From: Thermoguttaceae bacterium
GTDB taxonomy: Bacteria; Planctomycetota; Planctomycetia; Pirellulales; Thermoguttaceae
Assembly (NCBI GenBank): GCA_017447865.1
Contig: JAFSMO010000012.1
Location: forward strand, 1-64,000
Reading direction: 5' to 3'
DNA: 64,000 nucleotides
This document shows positions 16,452-25,141 of this stretch, one piece after another. The position numbers and the translations under genes are program-made. The notes beneath the pieces were generated by a model, which was not told where the DNA came from, did no database searches, and was given only the letters and a program-made list of their open reading frames with translations. Numbering within the stretch: the first letter of the stretch is position 1; every line of letters begins with the position of its first letter.

Positions 16452-17627
16452 TTAGAAGATAAAGGCGCCGCCAATTCCGCCGGAGAAGCCTTTGTCTTTC
16501 TCGCCTTCCTCTTTAACCCAGTCGTAACGAACTTCGGGGCGGAGCATCAGGTGCTCATTCACGTTGTATTTGATGCCGAAGGTGACTTCTTTGTAGTCGT
16601 TTTTACCTTCCTGGAGGTTTTCTCTGACCCATTCGACACGGGTGATCGCCTGCATCTTGTCGGTGAGCTGGTAGGTGAGGTATTCCGCGATTCCGAAGTA
16701 GTCTTTAGCAAGGTCATCCGCTTCAAGGTCGTACCAGGAACCATAGTTTGTAACGATGGCGCAGTTCAGTCTGCAAGAGACGTCCCAGCTGACGATGATG
16801 CAGTGTTCGTACTGGTTGGCTTTCGGGTATTCTTCAGTAACTACACGGTTGATCATCCCTTGATAGGAGACCGACAGACGCTCGGTGAGGTCGTAGCTCG
16901 CGCCAAAGAGGAAGCCGTAATTGTCGTCGATATCGTAGCTGTTGCTGTCGCCCGTCGTAATACCGCCGGTGAGCGCGAAGCGATCGGAGACCTGCCACTC
17001 TGCAAGGACGCCGGTGTGGTGCGCCGGTTCGCGTTCGTACATGTACGAGGTGGAGTTGAGATCACGTTCGATCCCGACCGGGGATTCGTAACCGATCGGG
17101 GTCCCGAATTTACCGATTTTCAAGGTAAGATTCTCCCAGCCGAGTGAAGTGTAGATCTGGTTGAGGCTGGCGCCGTAACCGTCACCGCTTACTCCCCATT
17201 TGCCGTCGAACCCGTCATCAACGCACTGCCCGTGCTCGGTTCCGTAGATAAACTCAACATAGTACCCCCAGTCAAAACCGTACTTGGACGTGTCAAGCTC
17301 GCGACCGGCAAAGAGGCAGGTCTGATTCACGGCCATGCTGTTCGGGTCGTTCATGCGGTAAAAACCGTCGTACCAACTCGAATAGATGAAGCCGCCGAAT
17401 TTGAACTGGCTTTCTTCCTCTTCGAAATACAGTTGTGGCTCATCGACCACTGCCTGAGGAGCCGCCGCCTCGGTGGTTTCCTCTGCCGCCTTTTGTTCGG
17501 CCTGAGCGTCCGCTCTGTCCGACATGGGCGTAGGTTGAAGAAGAACGGAATCCGCTGCGGAGGCAATCGTCCCCCACACCATGACAGCTGCCATGAAACT
17601 CGCAAAAGTGAAAAATCCTTTTTTCAT
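16452..17627 (-). CDS. Outer-membrane beta-barrel porin (BBP2/OmpL-like), paralogue 2
   Basis: A 391-residue paralogue of the preceding porin, nearly identical in its signal peptide (MKKGFFTFASFMAAVMVWGT) and first strand (FKFGGFIYSSWYDGFYRMND) and in its end (GFSGGIGGAFIF), with greater divergence in the middle. That pattern is typical of a duplicated barrel whose loops have diversified for a different substrate. The mature N-terminus carries a Glu-rich linker (EEKPAL-type acidic stretch, EEEESQFKF). The upstream 140 bp is also duplicated. Both genes point the same way, but the 393-bp gap and own upstream block suggest separate transcripts. Confidence 0.88.
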   Translation of the reverse strand: MKKGFFTFASFMAAVMVWGTIASAADSVLLQPTPMSDRADAQAEQKAAEETTEAAAPQAVVDEPQLYFEEEESQFKFGGFIYSSWYDGFYRMNDPNSMAVNQTCLFAGRELDTSKYGFDWGYYVEFIYGTEHGQCVDDGFDGKWGVSGDGYGASLNQIYTSLGWENLTLKIGKFGTPIGYESPVGIERDLNSTSYMYEREPAHHTGVLAEWQVSDRFALTGGITTGDSNSYDIDDNYGFLFGASYDLTERLSVSYQGMINRVVTEEYPKANQYEHCIIVSWDVSCRLNCAIVTNYGSWYDLEADDLAKDYFGIAEYLTYQLTDKMQAITRVEWVRENLQEGKNDYKEVTFGIKYNVNEHLMLRPEVRYDWVKEEGEKDKGFSGGIGGAFIF

Positions 17628-17649
17628 TTTTGAGATCCTTATGTTAAAT

Positions 17650-17795
17650 TTTGCTGGTTGTAATAATGCTACTGGAAAATCAATCCCGGTTATATATTTC
17701 GATTATACATATTTTAATTTTTAAGATTTTCGAAGCGATTTCGGCGGTTTTAATGGATTTTCTTCGACTGCTGGCCGTACATTCGGAATAATGGG
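17650..17795 (-). promoter_or_regulatory. Conserved upstream block of porin paralogue 2
   Basis: This is the counterpart of 16084-16225, sharing CGGTTATATATTTCGA and the following AAGATTTT-GAAGCGATTT and CCGTACATTCGGAATAA sequences. It probably carries the promoter of the second porin gene. Confidence 0.5.
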
Positions 17796-17822
17796 AACAG
17801 ATTGCCTGACCCGCATATTTTA

Positions 17823-17946
17823 ACAGTGTGGAGTGTGGAGGGTGGAGTGTGGAGTTGACGCTGGCGCGTAATGTTGGTTTCAGAAAGAGTTCGTCCCATA
17901 AAAAGCCGAAGGCTTTTCCAACTCCACACTCCACACTCCACACTGT
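17823..17946. repeat. Heptamer-arm hairpin element (GTGTGGA arms)
   Basis: Left arm 17823-17856 (34 nt) and right arm 17920-17946 (27 nt) are inverted repeats of TGTGGAG units; the left has one extra heptamer with one base change. The loop has GACGCTGGCGCGTAATG, TTTCAGAAAG and AAAAAGCCGAAGGCTTTT, homologous to the loop at 13913-13973 although the arms are unrelated in sequence. It lies between the porin promoter and der. Confidence 0.85.
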
Positions 17947-17980
17947 TCGCAGGGGGCCTTTCCAATTTTCGGAATTCGTG

Positions 17981-17986
17981 TATAAT
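17981..17986 (+). promoter_or_regulatory. Probable -10 box of der
   Basis: TATAAT at 17981-17986, preceded by GTG (extended -10 type TGn is not exact), with only a weak -35 (TTTCCA at 17959-17964, 16-bp spacing). The der start codon follows 51 bases later. Confidence 0.5.
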
Positions 17987-18037
17987 AATGAACGTTCTGA
18001 AACTTGTGTTTTTATTAATAGGTGTAAAGGTAAAATC

Positions 18038-19801
18038 ATGTCTCTTCCAAAAATTGTCATCGTAGGGCGTCCGAACGTCGGAAAGTCCAGCATTTTTAAT
18101 TGGCTTTGCGGCCGAAGAATGGCCATCGTGGACCCGACCGCCGGCGTGACGCGCGACTGGATGAGCGCCGACGTTGAGGCCGAAACCAGCGAGGGCGTTC
18201 CGTTCCAGTTCACCCTGATCGACACGGGCGGGATGGGAAACATCGATTCCGACAATTTGACGGACGACGTGGAGCACCAGATCGAGACGGCCGTGCAGAT
18301 GGCCGACATGATTTTGTTCGTCGTGGACGCCAGGGAGGGGGTCGTCTCACTGGACGAGCACGTCGTGAACCGTCTGCGGAGCCTGCGCGTCCCGGTCCTG
18401 TGCGTCGTGAACAAGACCGACCACCCCGGCATGGTGAACAACGCGAACGATTTCTACGCCTTTGGCTGGGAACTGTTGGCGGTCAGCGCGAAGGAAAACC
18501 GTGGGCGCGGCGAACTGCTGGACCTCATTTACGAGAAACTCCCGGAAGAGTCCCGCGTTCCGGACGAGCCGGAAGAATCGATCGCCGACATGATGAAGAT
18601 CGCGATCGTCGGGCGGCGCAACGTCGGAAAGAGCACGTTCGTGAACACGCTGGTGAATTTCCCGCGCATGATCGTTTCCAACGTGGCGGGGACCACACGT
18701 GACAGTGTGAACGTGAAGTTTGAACTCGACGGCAAGTCGTTCATCGCGGTCGATACGCCGGGCTTCCGCCGCCGCGTGAGTGTGAAAACGAACATCGACT
18801 ACTACGGCACGCACCGCGCCCAGCGAAGCATCCGGTTCGCGGACGTCACGCTGATGTTCTTCGACGCCTCGGCCCAGATCAGCAAGGTCGACAAGCAACT
18901 CGTCGGGTACATCATGGAGCAGAACAAACCGTGCATTTTCGTCGTGAACAAGTGGGACCTGATGCGTGAGCACATGCCGACCGAGGTCTGGGCGGACTAC
19001 CTGCGCGACACGTTCCCGACGATGTGGCACGTCCCGATCGCCTTCATCACCGGGCAGACGGGCAAGAACGTGAAGCTGCTGCTTCACCACGCGATGATGC
19101 TTTACAAGCAGGCGAGCACCCGTGTCTCGACGAGCCGGCTGAATCGTCTGGTTCGGGCCGCGCTGACGTACAACCCGCCGCCGCTTTATCGCCTGAGCCG
19201 GCCGAAAATCTACTACGCCACGCAGGTCGGGATCCTTCCGCCGACGGTGGTCCTGTTCTGCAACAATCCGGAAATGTTCCCGCCGACGTACCGCCGCTAC
19301 CTGCTGAGCGTCCTGCGGGACCAGCTCGATTACGGCGAAGTGCCGATCAAACTGTACTTCCGCAAGCGTGAGAAGGACGACGCCCGCGACGACATCGACT
19401 CGAAGCTGGGCGAAACCGAGCGTCAGGCGAAGCTGGAGGCCGCCGAGGAAGCGAAGCGGCAGGAACTGGAAGAGTGGAGCGCTGCGCAGGAGTACTACGC
19501 GAACAAGATCCAGGCCGAGCTGGCCGCGCTGAACAAAGAAGACGAGGAACTGCTCAAGGCGGACGGGAACGCGGAATTCCTGGCCGACTTGGAATCCCCG
19601 AACGATGAGGAGGAGCTCGCGTCGATGGGCTTCGAGGACGAAGACGGCGCTTTCGATGATGAGGCCGATTTCGACCTTTCCGACGAAACGTTCCGGAATA
19701 TGAAGGGGAGCGTGTTCGTTTTCGAGGACGAGCCACTGCCCGAGGAGCCGAAGAAAAAGAAGAAACCGGCCCCGAAGGGGAAGGGAAAAAAGAAAAAGTA
19801 G
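18038..19801 (+). CDS. der: Ribosome-assembly GTPase Der (EngA) with long charged tail
   Basis: Tandem GTPase needed for 50S subunit assembly. The first G domain has GRPNVGKSS, DTGG and NKTD; the second has GRRNVGKST, DTPGFRRR and NKWD; the KH-like domain ends near residue 444 with VPIKLYFRKREKDD. A further ~140 residues follow: first a Glu/Ala-rich probable coiled coil (ETERQAKLEAAEEAKRQELE), then an acidic segment and a terminal lysine cluster (PKKKKKPAPKGKGKKKK). E. coli Der has about 490 residues; this one has 587. The start at 18038 (MSLPKIVIVGRPNVGKSS) is chosen over an upstream in-frame start that would translate a repeat element. A 190-bp MITE-like element follows five bases after the stop. 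Confidence 0.96.
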   Translation: MSLPKIVIVGRPNVGKSSIFNWLCGRRMAIVDPTAGVTRDWMSADVEAETSEGVPFQFTLIDTGGMGNIDSDNLTDDVEHQIETAVQMADMILFVVDAREGVVSLDEHVVNRLRSLRVPVLCVVNKTDHPGMVNNANDFYAFGWELLAVSAKENRGRGELLDLIYEKLPEESRVPDEPEESIADMMKIAIVGRRNVGKSTFVNTLVNFPRMIVSNVAGTTRDSVNVKFELDGKSFIAVDTPGFRRRVSVKTNIDYYGTHRAQRSIRFADVTLMFFDASAQISKVDKQLVGYIMEQNKPCIFVVNKWDLMREHMPTEVWADYLRDTFPTMWHVPIAFITGQTGKNVKLLLHHAMMLYKQASTRVSTSRLNRLVRAALTYNPPPLYRLSRPKIYYATQVGILPPTVVLFCNNPEMFPPTYRRYLLSVLRDQLDYGEVPIKLYFRKREKDDARDDIDSKLGETERQAKLEAAEEAKRQELEEWSAAQEYYANKIQAELAALNKEDEELLKADGNAEFLADLESPNDEEELASMGFEDEDGAFDDEADFDLSDETFRNMKGSVFVFEDEPLPEEPKKKKKPAPKGKGKKKK

Positions 19802-19805
19802 ATTT

Positions 19806-19996
19806 GGAGTGCGATGATACAGTCGCGCAAGCGACCTTCATCGCTTTCCCTTGCGGCAATACCGCCTCGCAGAGGCGTTTGCCGCGGAAGCGCGCTGGAC
19901 GTTCCCCACGTGAAAATTCGTTTTTGATCGCAAATTTTTTCGGTCGCCAAGTGAAAGCGGCAAATGAAGCCTTCGGCTTCTGTATTGCCGCACTCC
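19806..19996 (+). mobile_element. MITE-like element, copy B (191 bp)
   Basis: Same element as 10577-10766 in opposite orientation: ends GGAGTGCGATGATACAG and (inverted) GGAGTGCGGCAATACAG, subterminal hairpins, and an internal GCCTCGCAGAGGC palindrome. It begins five bases after the der stop codon. Its right end abuts a truncated TTTAAA-bounded element. Confidence 0.8.
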
Positions 19997-20000
19997 GAAT

Positions 20001-20130
20001 AGAGGTGCCCCGAAGGGGCGGAGGGGTTCCGATGCGGGGGAAAGTCCGTCCTTTGGCCTGAACCCCCCAGTTTACAGTGGGCAAAAAGCCCACCGCTCGC
20101 CGGCAGCCCCCTTTCAGGTGGGCCTTTAAA
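20001..20130. repeat. TTTAAA-bounded palindromic element, copy 2 (left end missing)
   Basis: Homologous to 1766-1898 from its internal stem onward (here GCCCC-gaa-GGGGC at about 20006-20019) to the right end GGCCTTTAAA. The second stem is replaced by GTGGGC-aaaaa-GCCCAC. The expected left inverted end is absent where the element meets MITE-like copy B. Confidence 0.7.
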
Positions 20131-20182
20131 TTAATTACTCAGGAAATTTTCTGAAATTTTTAAAATTTTTTCTTTTTTAAAG

Positions 20183-20210
20183 TTGCGAAACGGCGATTCT
20201 CGTATATACT
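20183..20210 (+). promoter_or_regulatory. Probable sigma-70 promoter of the LamG/PEP-CTERM gene
   Basis: TTGCGA (20183-20188), 16-bp spacer, TATACT (20205-20210). The chosen start codon lies 54 bases downstream. Confidence 0.6.
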
Positions 20211-20264
20211 ATAAAGTTAAGAATGATTAAAAGTTTATGGCCATATTTTCCTGAAAGGTCCCAA

Positions 20265-21803
20265 ATGCTCAAATCCTCCGTGAGTTTTCGTATGTTTTCG
20301 CCCGTGGGTGCCCTGGCGATGCTGCTCGCGTTTTGCTTTGCGGCGTCTGCGTCGGCGGAAGTGGTCAGTTTTTTTAATGATTTTACCGCCGGGCATAAAT
20401 CCGCGACTTCTTTTCGCGAAGACAATACCAAAGCCAGCCTGGCTCCGTACTTTTACAATTTCGCTTATTTTGACGGCGGCGGCAGTAACCTCCGTTACGG
20501 CACGGGCGATGACGGTTACATTGAACTGGCGGCTGCTTATGGTCAGTCCGTGACGTTCCAGATCACCGCGAATTCCATCCTTTCCACCGCGAAATGCTTT
20601 GACCTGACTGCCGGCGATCTCGTTTACGAAGCCTATTATGCCTGCGACTGGACCGGTACCGGCGCGGGCGGCTATCATCATGGAACCAATATCAACAACA
20701 ACCAGATGCGTTTGTTGTATCATCCGGGCTACACCAATGGGGCGTTTCGTATCGAGGGCCAGTATGGAACGTGTTCCAACCAGAATATCGGCTTTACCCC
20801 GCCTGTGGCCGCGGATAAATACACCATGATGAAGGTGACGGTCCATCGTGACGAAGACGCGGGCAATTATGTTTTCAAAACCGAGTTTGGTTTGGCAACC
20901 GACCCGGAAACGGGGGGACAGGGGAGTTATACCTACTCCTACACGCACACGTGCCCGATCGCCACGATCGACGCGGACGGCGGCATCAAATCGATCGGTC
21001 CTTATGCATACCACAATGCCAACAACCGGGTCACCAATATTAAACTGAACGCTCCTTTTGGAGGTAAAGCGCTTGAAACGGTCACAGATATAAATAATGC
21101 ACGGGATTACTTCATCGAAACCGACAAACCGGTCCATTGGTATAAGTTCGACGGCCCGGAAACCCAGATCGTCAAGGACTACGGTTCCAACCCGAAAGAC
21201 GGCACGTCTGAGAACGTCAACATGTCCTCGATCCACGACTTGAATCCGATCGGGGAATTCAGCGGCAGTGCGTCCAAGGTGACGATTTCCAACGCGGAAA
21301 CGATCGTCGGTCCGTGGACGGCGGAATTCCTGCTCAATTCGGCAAGAATCACGTCGTGGCTGAGTCTGCTTACCGGCGGGAATTATTCCCTGCGTCTGGG
21401 GCAATACAGTGGTCTGGTTCCCGGATATACCCATTTCGGCGTTAAAGATTATAATTTTTTGGCCCTGGATGGCAGCGCTTACGATACCCCCATTTCCCAG
21501 AACGAGTGGCATCATGTCACTTATGTTAATGACGGGGAAAACATGCTGTTCTATCTGGACGGCAGTCTGGTCGGTACCAGTAATGAAGAACTCATTCCGC
21601 TGACATTCAACAATATCGGCAGCGGCGGTGAATTTGCCGGGGCGATCGATTACGTCGCTCTGTACGACTATGCATTGAACCCGACCCAGATTTGGAACCA
21701 CGCGAATCCGGTGCCGGAACCGGCGGCGTGGGCAATGCTCCTGTTCGGCGCGGCCGGTCTGCTCTGCCTGAGCAAGAGGAAGGCGGTGGCAGTCAGGAGT
21801 TAG
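20265..21803 (+). CDS. Secreted LamG-like domain protein with PEP-CTERM sorting signal
   Basis: The product from 20265 has 512 residues. Signal peptide around LAMLLAFCFAASASA, an N-terminal beta-rich region of about 240 residues, then a LamG/concanavalin-type sandwich (HWYKFDGPETQIVKDYG to EWHHVTYVNDGENMLFYLDG to YVALYDYALN). It ends VPEPAAWAMLLFGAAGLL plus KRK, the PEP-CTERM tripartite tail handled by an exosortase during export. No exosortase is in the window. Start 20265 has AAAGG six bases upstream; the earlier ATG at 20223 lacks one. The last codons and the TAG stop lie inside a heptamer repeat (21791-21822). Confidence 0.85.
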   Translation: MLKSSVSFRMFSPVGALAMLLAFCFAASASAEVVSFFNDFTAGHKSATSFREDNTKASLAPYFYNFAYFDGGGSNLRYGTGDDGYIELAAAYGQSVTFQITANSILSTAKCFDLTAGDLVYEAYYACDWTGTGAGGYHHGTNINNNQMRLLYHPGYTNGAFRIEGQYGTCSNQNIGFTPPVAADKYTMMKVTVHRDEDAGNYVFKTEFGLATDPETGGQGSYTYSYTHTCPIATIDADGGIKSIGPYAYHNANNRVTNIKLNAPFGGKALETVTDINNARDYFIETDKPVHWYKFDGPETQIVKDYGSNPKDGTSENVNMSSIHDLNPIGEFSGSASKVTISNAETIVGPWTAEFLLNSARITSWLSLLTGGNYSLRLGQYSGLVPGYTHFGVKDYNFLALDGSAYDTPISQNEWHHVTYVNDGENMLFYLDGSLVGTSNEELIPLTFNNIGSGGEFAGAIDYVALYDYALNPTQIWNHANPVPEPAAWAMLLFGAAGLLCLSKRKAVAVRS

Positions 21804-21822
21804 GAGTCAGGAATCAGGAGTT
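21791..21822. repeat. Heptamer (GGAGTYA) repeat arm overlapping a stop codon
   Basis: Four units of about AGGAGTTAGGAGTCAGGAAT type spanning the last three codons and stop of the LamG gene. No opposing arm is seen; a terminator follows at once. Confidence 0.6.
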
Positions 21823-21823
21823 A

Positions 21824-21861
21824 CGGGGACGGCGCGGATTGTGTCGTCCCCGCGTCTTTTT
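21824..21861 (+). terminator. Rho-independent terminator after the LamG/PEP-CTERM gene
   Basis: CGGGGACG (21824-21831) pairs with CGTCCCCG (21845-21852), followed by TCTTTTTC. Confidence 0.8.
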
Positions 21862-22033
21862 CTTGTGTATTTTGAAAATTTTTTTTCTTTTTTTGACTTT
21901 TTTTCAAAATTTTCTGTAAATTTTGGAAATCGGTGTATAATAATAACATAATGATATGGTTAAAAGCAGATGGGTTTCGGCCCGATCTGAGAGACAAAAT
22001 ACTTTTTCCGATGTTTCCAACTGAGGATACAAG

Positions 22034-24901
22034 ATGAAGAACACCTTTGTAAACAGCGCGATTCGTATCTCTTTCCTGCTCGGCGCATTGATTATGGGGA
22101 GCGTTGCCTGCCAGGCGGGCACGGTCATGTCGCTGACCAAGATCACAAACGAAAGTGACGTCTTTTCCAACGTCCCGAACGCCGTCAGCGCCAAGTACGC
22201 CATCAACTACGGCGGAATATCGGTCGGCGGCCCCATCGACGGCGTAACGTTCGTCAATAAAGGCGGGTCGAGTTACTATACCGCATATTCTTACACCGAT
22301 GCGGATAATAACGTCGTTTATTACGGGTACAACACCCCTCAGCAGTCTTTTACCTCCCGGAACAAGTCGGGGATGACCAACCATTCGTCCTCTGGTTATG
22401 CCGGCACTGGAATCACAGAACTGGATAATCTTCTGAAGACCATGTTATATAATGGCGGCCAGCCGCAAAATAGCGAGTCGGTTGTGTCGTTCGGCAATCT
22501 GGAAGCTGGGAAAACATACACGGCCAGATTTTTAACGCGCTCCTGGAGCACATCGACCGTGGAACGTCAGCATACGTTTAGCATTGATTTAAACGCCGAC
22601 GGCGTTCGTGAAGAGTTTTACTCCAATGTTACCGGAAGTAATGTTACAGGTCAGCTCGTCAGCGAAGACCAGCCATTTGCCGGTGAAGCCTACACAGGCG
22701 CGTATGCGGTCGATTATACATTTACCGCTCAAAGTAATACGGCGTCCATTTTCCTCCGTTTCGATGGAACGACCAACCACGCCTGGCACAATTACGGCGT
22801 CATGCTCATCGAAACGAATGCGGAGCAGGTCAAGCCGACCACTCCGACGCTCTATAACGGCAGTTTCGAGGCGGACAAGTGGACCCTTGTGAATAATGGC
22901 GATAACGGCCATGGCTATTTGGACGGAAGCAATACCGGTATCATTTCGGGCTGGCAGTTCACCAACCTGACCAATACGGCCATGCGCGCCGGTCTGGCGT
23001 GGGTCGGCGGCCCGTGCAAGGACTTCATCGGGACTCAAACCCCGCCGGACGGAAACCAGCTCGCCTGGATCCAGAGCGGAAGCGATGTGGACTCACGTTT
23101 GTACCAGAACGTTTACGGCTTTAATCCCGCGGACAAAGACACGGTGTACCGCGTTTCGATGGACCTGGGCGGAAGAACCGCGACCGGGAACCCGTTAGCC
23201 TCGGTCTTTATCGGGGCGGATCAGGCCACTGAGGGCACGTATATCAACTCCAAGGAAGTTACGAAGGGTAAATTTAAGGAATACGGCGCGGTCTTCGTTC
23301 CGAATTCCGACATGCAGACGATCGCCATCCGCAACATGACCAGCGGCGATACGTCCTTGCTGGTGGATAACGTCCAGCTGAACGCGTACAGCATGCAGAC
23401 GTTCTTCAGTGACAATTATCACGTCAAAGCCAACGCAACGGGTCCCAATATCAGCGGGCCGTCCAACAACGACGAGGACGACCGTTTCGGCGGCATTCTG
23501 GGCTTAAAGAAATATAAGATCGGCGTCGTGGGCAATGAACAGGCCCAGGTCGGAAGCAACGACTACAGCGGAAAATGCAAAGGGGCTTTGTTCTTCGCGA
23601 CCAAGTCGGACCGGACGATGAGCCACATTTCGCCGGATTATAACTTCGCCAACGTCGGCGCCATGTCGGCTGCGGATGAGGGCGGAAGAATGTACGACAT
23701 CAGCTTCCGCGTCGCGCCGCAGTTTGACGAGGCCGCGGACTCTTCCAACTGGGCGGCGATCCTGTTCGGTATGACCGAAGGAAAACAAACCACCGCCAAC
23801 GTGAACAACGGGGACGGCGTTGGGATCCTGTTCCGCAGAAACGGCGGGATCCAGGTTTTTGACCGTGGTTCCTGTATCGTGGATAAAGGCGCGGGAACGT
23901 TTGCTACGGACGCAGATGGTTGGGCGGATGTGCAGGTGGTCTATTACGTGCCCGCTTTTGACGGAACGTCGCAGGTCGAAGGCAGCCTGTACGTGAACGG
24001 TCAATTCGTAACGTCATTCCTGACGTCGAAAGGTTTTAACGGCAACTACATCCAGATGGAAGGTTACTCTGCCACTTCAAGCTATTATCGCAGCCTGTTT
24101 GACGACTTCGTGGTCAAATCCTCCGCGGAACTGAATTACGAAGTTTCCCGGATCCAGGACCCGAGCCGCGACTGGTCAACAAACGACAAAGACAAGATGA
24201 GCGACATCGTCTTTGACGCGCCGAATGTTACTGAGGGCTCGGATATGAACCACACCGGCGCCCTGAACATGGAAGTCGATACGACGCTCGACATCGGGCC
24301 CGAACTGTCGCTCACCCAGTCCGGCGGGATCTCCGGCGATCACAATTTGACCAAGACCGGCGAAGGCAAGTTCATCGTGGATGCGACGGAAAAGCCGACC
24401 CAGCTCGGTAGTCTGATCGTTTCCGAAGGGGATTTTGACCTGGAAGGCACGCTGACGGGCGACGTCGAGATGAAGCCCGGCACGACGTTCTCCCCCGGAA
24501 TTGACGTCGGACCGGCAATCGTCGAAGGCGAATTCAAAGCGGGCGAGAACGCGACGCTCCTCTTCGAACGGGATTCGACCGGGGTGGACTCGCTGACCGC
24601 CAGTCTGTTTGACATTGACGACGGTGCGATCATCGAGTTGGCCCTTGGCGAGTTCATGGCGGGCGCGACGATCGACCTGATTACCAATTCGTCAGAAAAC
24701 GGGTTTACGGAAGAGCAGGGAACTCCGGAGTTCTGGAAGAGCCTTTTGGCGGAAGACCTGCCGCATTATATGGATCTGCGCGTGCTTGACAATAGCATCG
24801 TCCAACTGACGGTTGACGGAAACGCCATCCCCGAACCGGCGACGTGGGCGCTGCTCCTGCTCGGCGCGGCCGGCCTGCTTTACGCCCGGAAAAGAAAATA
24901 A
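22034..24901 (+). CDS. Large secreted beta-rich PEP-CTERM surface protein
   Basis: A 955-residue exported protein. Signal peptide MKNTFVNSAIRISFLLGALI to about residue 31. Residues 275-450 (LYNGSFEADKWTLVNNG to LLVDNVQL) resemble DUF642/CBM-like sandwich modules. Residues about 470-700 form a second large beta domain. A short autotransporter-associated strand repeat (KTGEGKFIVDATEKPTQLG) lies near 780. It ends IPEPATWALLLLGAAGLL plus RKRK, a textbook PEP-CTERM signal very similar to that of the preceding gene. A TATAAT at 21936-21941 is the likely -10. It probably decorates the cell surface or sheath; no enzymatic motif is seen. Confidence 0.83.
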   Translation: MKNTFVNSAIRISFLLGALIMGSVACQAGTVMSLTKITNESDVFSNVPNAVSAKYAINYGGISVGGPIDGVTFVNKGGSSYYTAYSYTDADNNVVYYGYNTPQQSFTSRNKSGMTNHSSSGYAGTGITELDNLLKTMLYNGGQPQNSESVVSFGNLEAGKTYTARFLTRSWSTSTVERQHTFSIDLNADGVREEFYSNVTGSNVTGQLVSEDQPFAGEAYTGAYAVDYTFTAQSNTASIFLRFDGTTNHAWHNYGVMLIETNAEQVKPTTPTLYNGSFEADKWTLVNNGDNGHGYLDGSNTGIISGWQFTNLTNTAMRAGLAWVGGPCKDFIGTQTPPDGNQLAWIQSGSDVDSRLYQNVYGFNPADKDTVYRVSMDLGGRTATGNPLASVFIGADQATEGTYINSKEVTKGKFKEYGAVFVPNSDMQTIAIRNMTSGDTSLLVDNVQLNAYSMQTFFSDNYHVKANATGPNISGPSNNDEDDRFGGILGLKKYKIGVVGNEQAQVGSNDYSGKCKGALFFATKSDRTMSHISPDYNFANVGAMSAADEGGRMYDISFRVAPQFDEAADSSNWAAILFGMTEGKQTTANVNNGDGVGILFRRNGGIQVFDRGSCIVDKGAGTFATDADGWADVQVVYYVPAFDGTSQVEGSLYVNGQFVTSFLTSKGFNGNYIQMEGYSATSSYYRSLFDDFVVKSSAELNYEVSRIQDPSRDWSTNDKDKMSDIVFDAPNVTEGSDMNHTGALNMEVDTTLDIGPELSLTQSGGISGDHNLTKTGEGKFIVDATEKPTQLGSLIVSEGDFDLEGTLTGDVEMKPGTTFSPGIDVGPAIVEGEFKAGENATLLFERDSTGVDSLTASLFDIDDGAIIELALGEFMAGATIDLITNSSENGFTEEQGTPEFWKSLLAEDLPHYMDLRVLDNSIVQLTVDGNAIPEPATWALLLLGAAGLLYARKRK

Positions 24902-24941
24902 GTAAGAATTCCCTACATTCCAGGGGGGATGTATTTGGAAC

Positions 24942-24980
24942 GCGGTGAAACGTCGCTCAGGCGGCCTTCACCGCTTTTTT
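24942..24980 (+). terminator. Rho-independent terminator after the large PEP-CTERM gene
   Basis: GCGGTGAA (24942-24949) pairs with TTCACCGC (24967-24974) and is followed by six T. Confidence 0.85.
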
Positions 24981-25001
24981 CATTCCCGACTCCCTCATTC
25001 A

Positions 25002-25033
25002 AATTCATAATTCATAATTCTTAATTCTTAATT
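25002..25033. repeat. Heptamer (AATTCWT) repeat arm, solitary
   Basis: Tandem ATAATTC/TTAATTC units with no opposing arm, just upstream of the phosphohexomutase promoter. They are the complement of the AATTATG units at 12609-12634 and 10421-10454. Confidence 0.6.
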
Positions 25034-25051
25034 GGCCCTTCCCCCTCCCCG

Positions 25052-25079
25052 TTGAACTTTTTTGATTTCTTTGTATAAT
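25052..25079 (+). promoter_or_regulatory. Sigma-70-type promoter of the phosphohexomutase gene
   Basis: TTGAAC (25052-25057), 16-bp spacer, TATAAT (25074-25079). The gene starts 63 bases downstream. Confidence 0.75.
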
Positions 25080-25141
25080 TAAAGCGAGACTGAAACGTTT
25101 CGCTTTTTTTCATTTTGGGTTAAAGATCAAAGGGCAAACAA

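Noticed and set aside
17828..18037. 70-residue N-terminal extension of Der
   Set aside because: It would translate the heptamer-arm element and lies upstream of the -10 box; the conserved protein begins at 18038.
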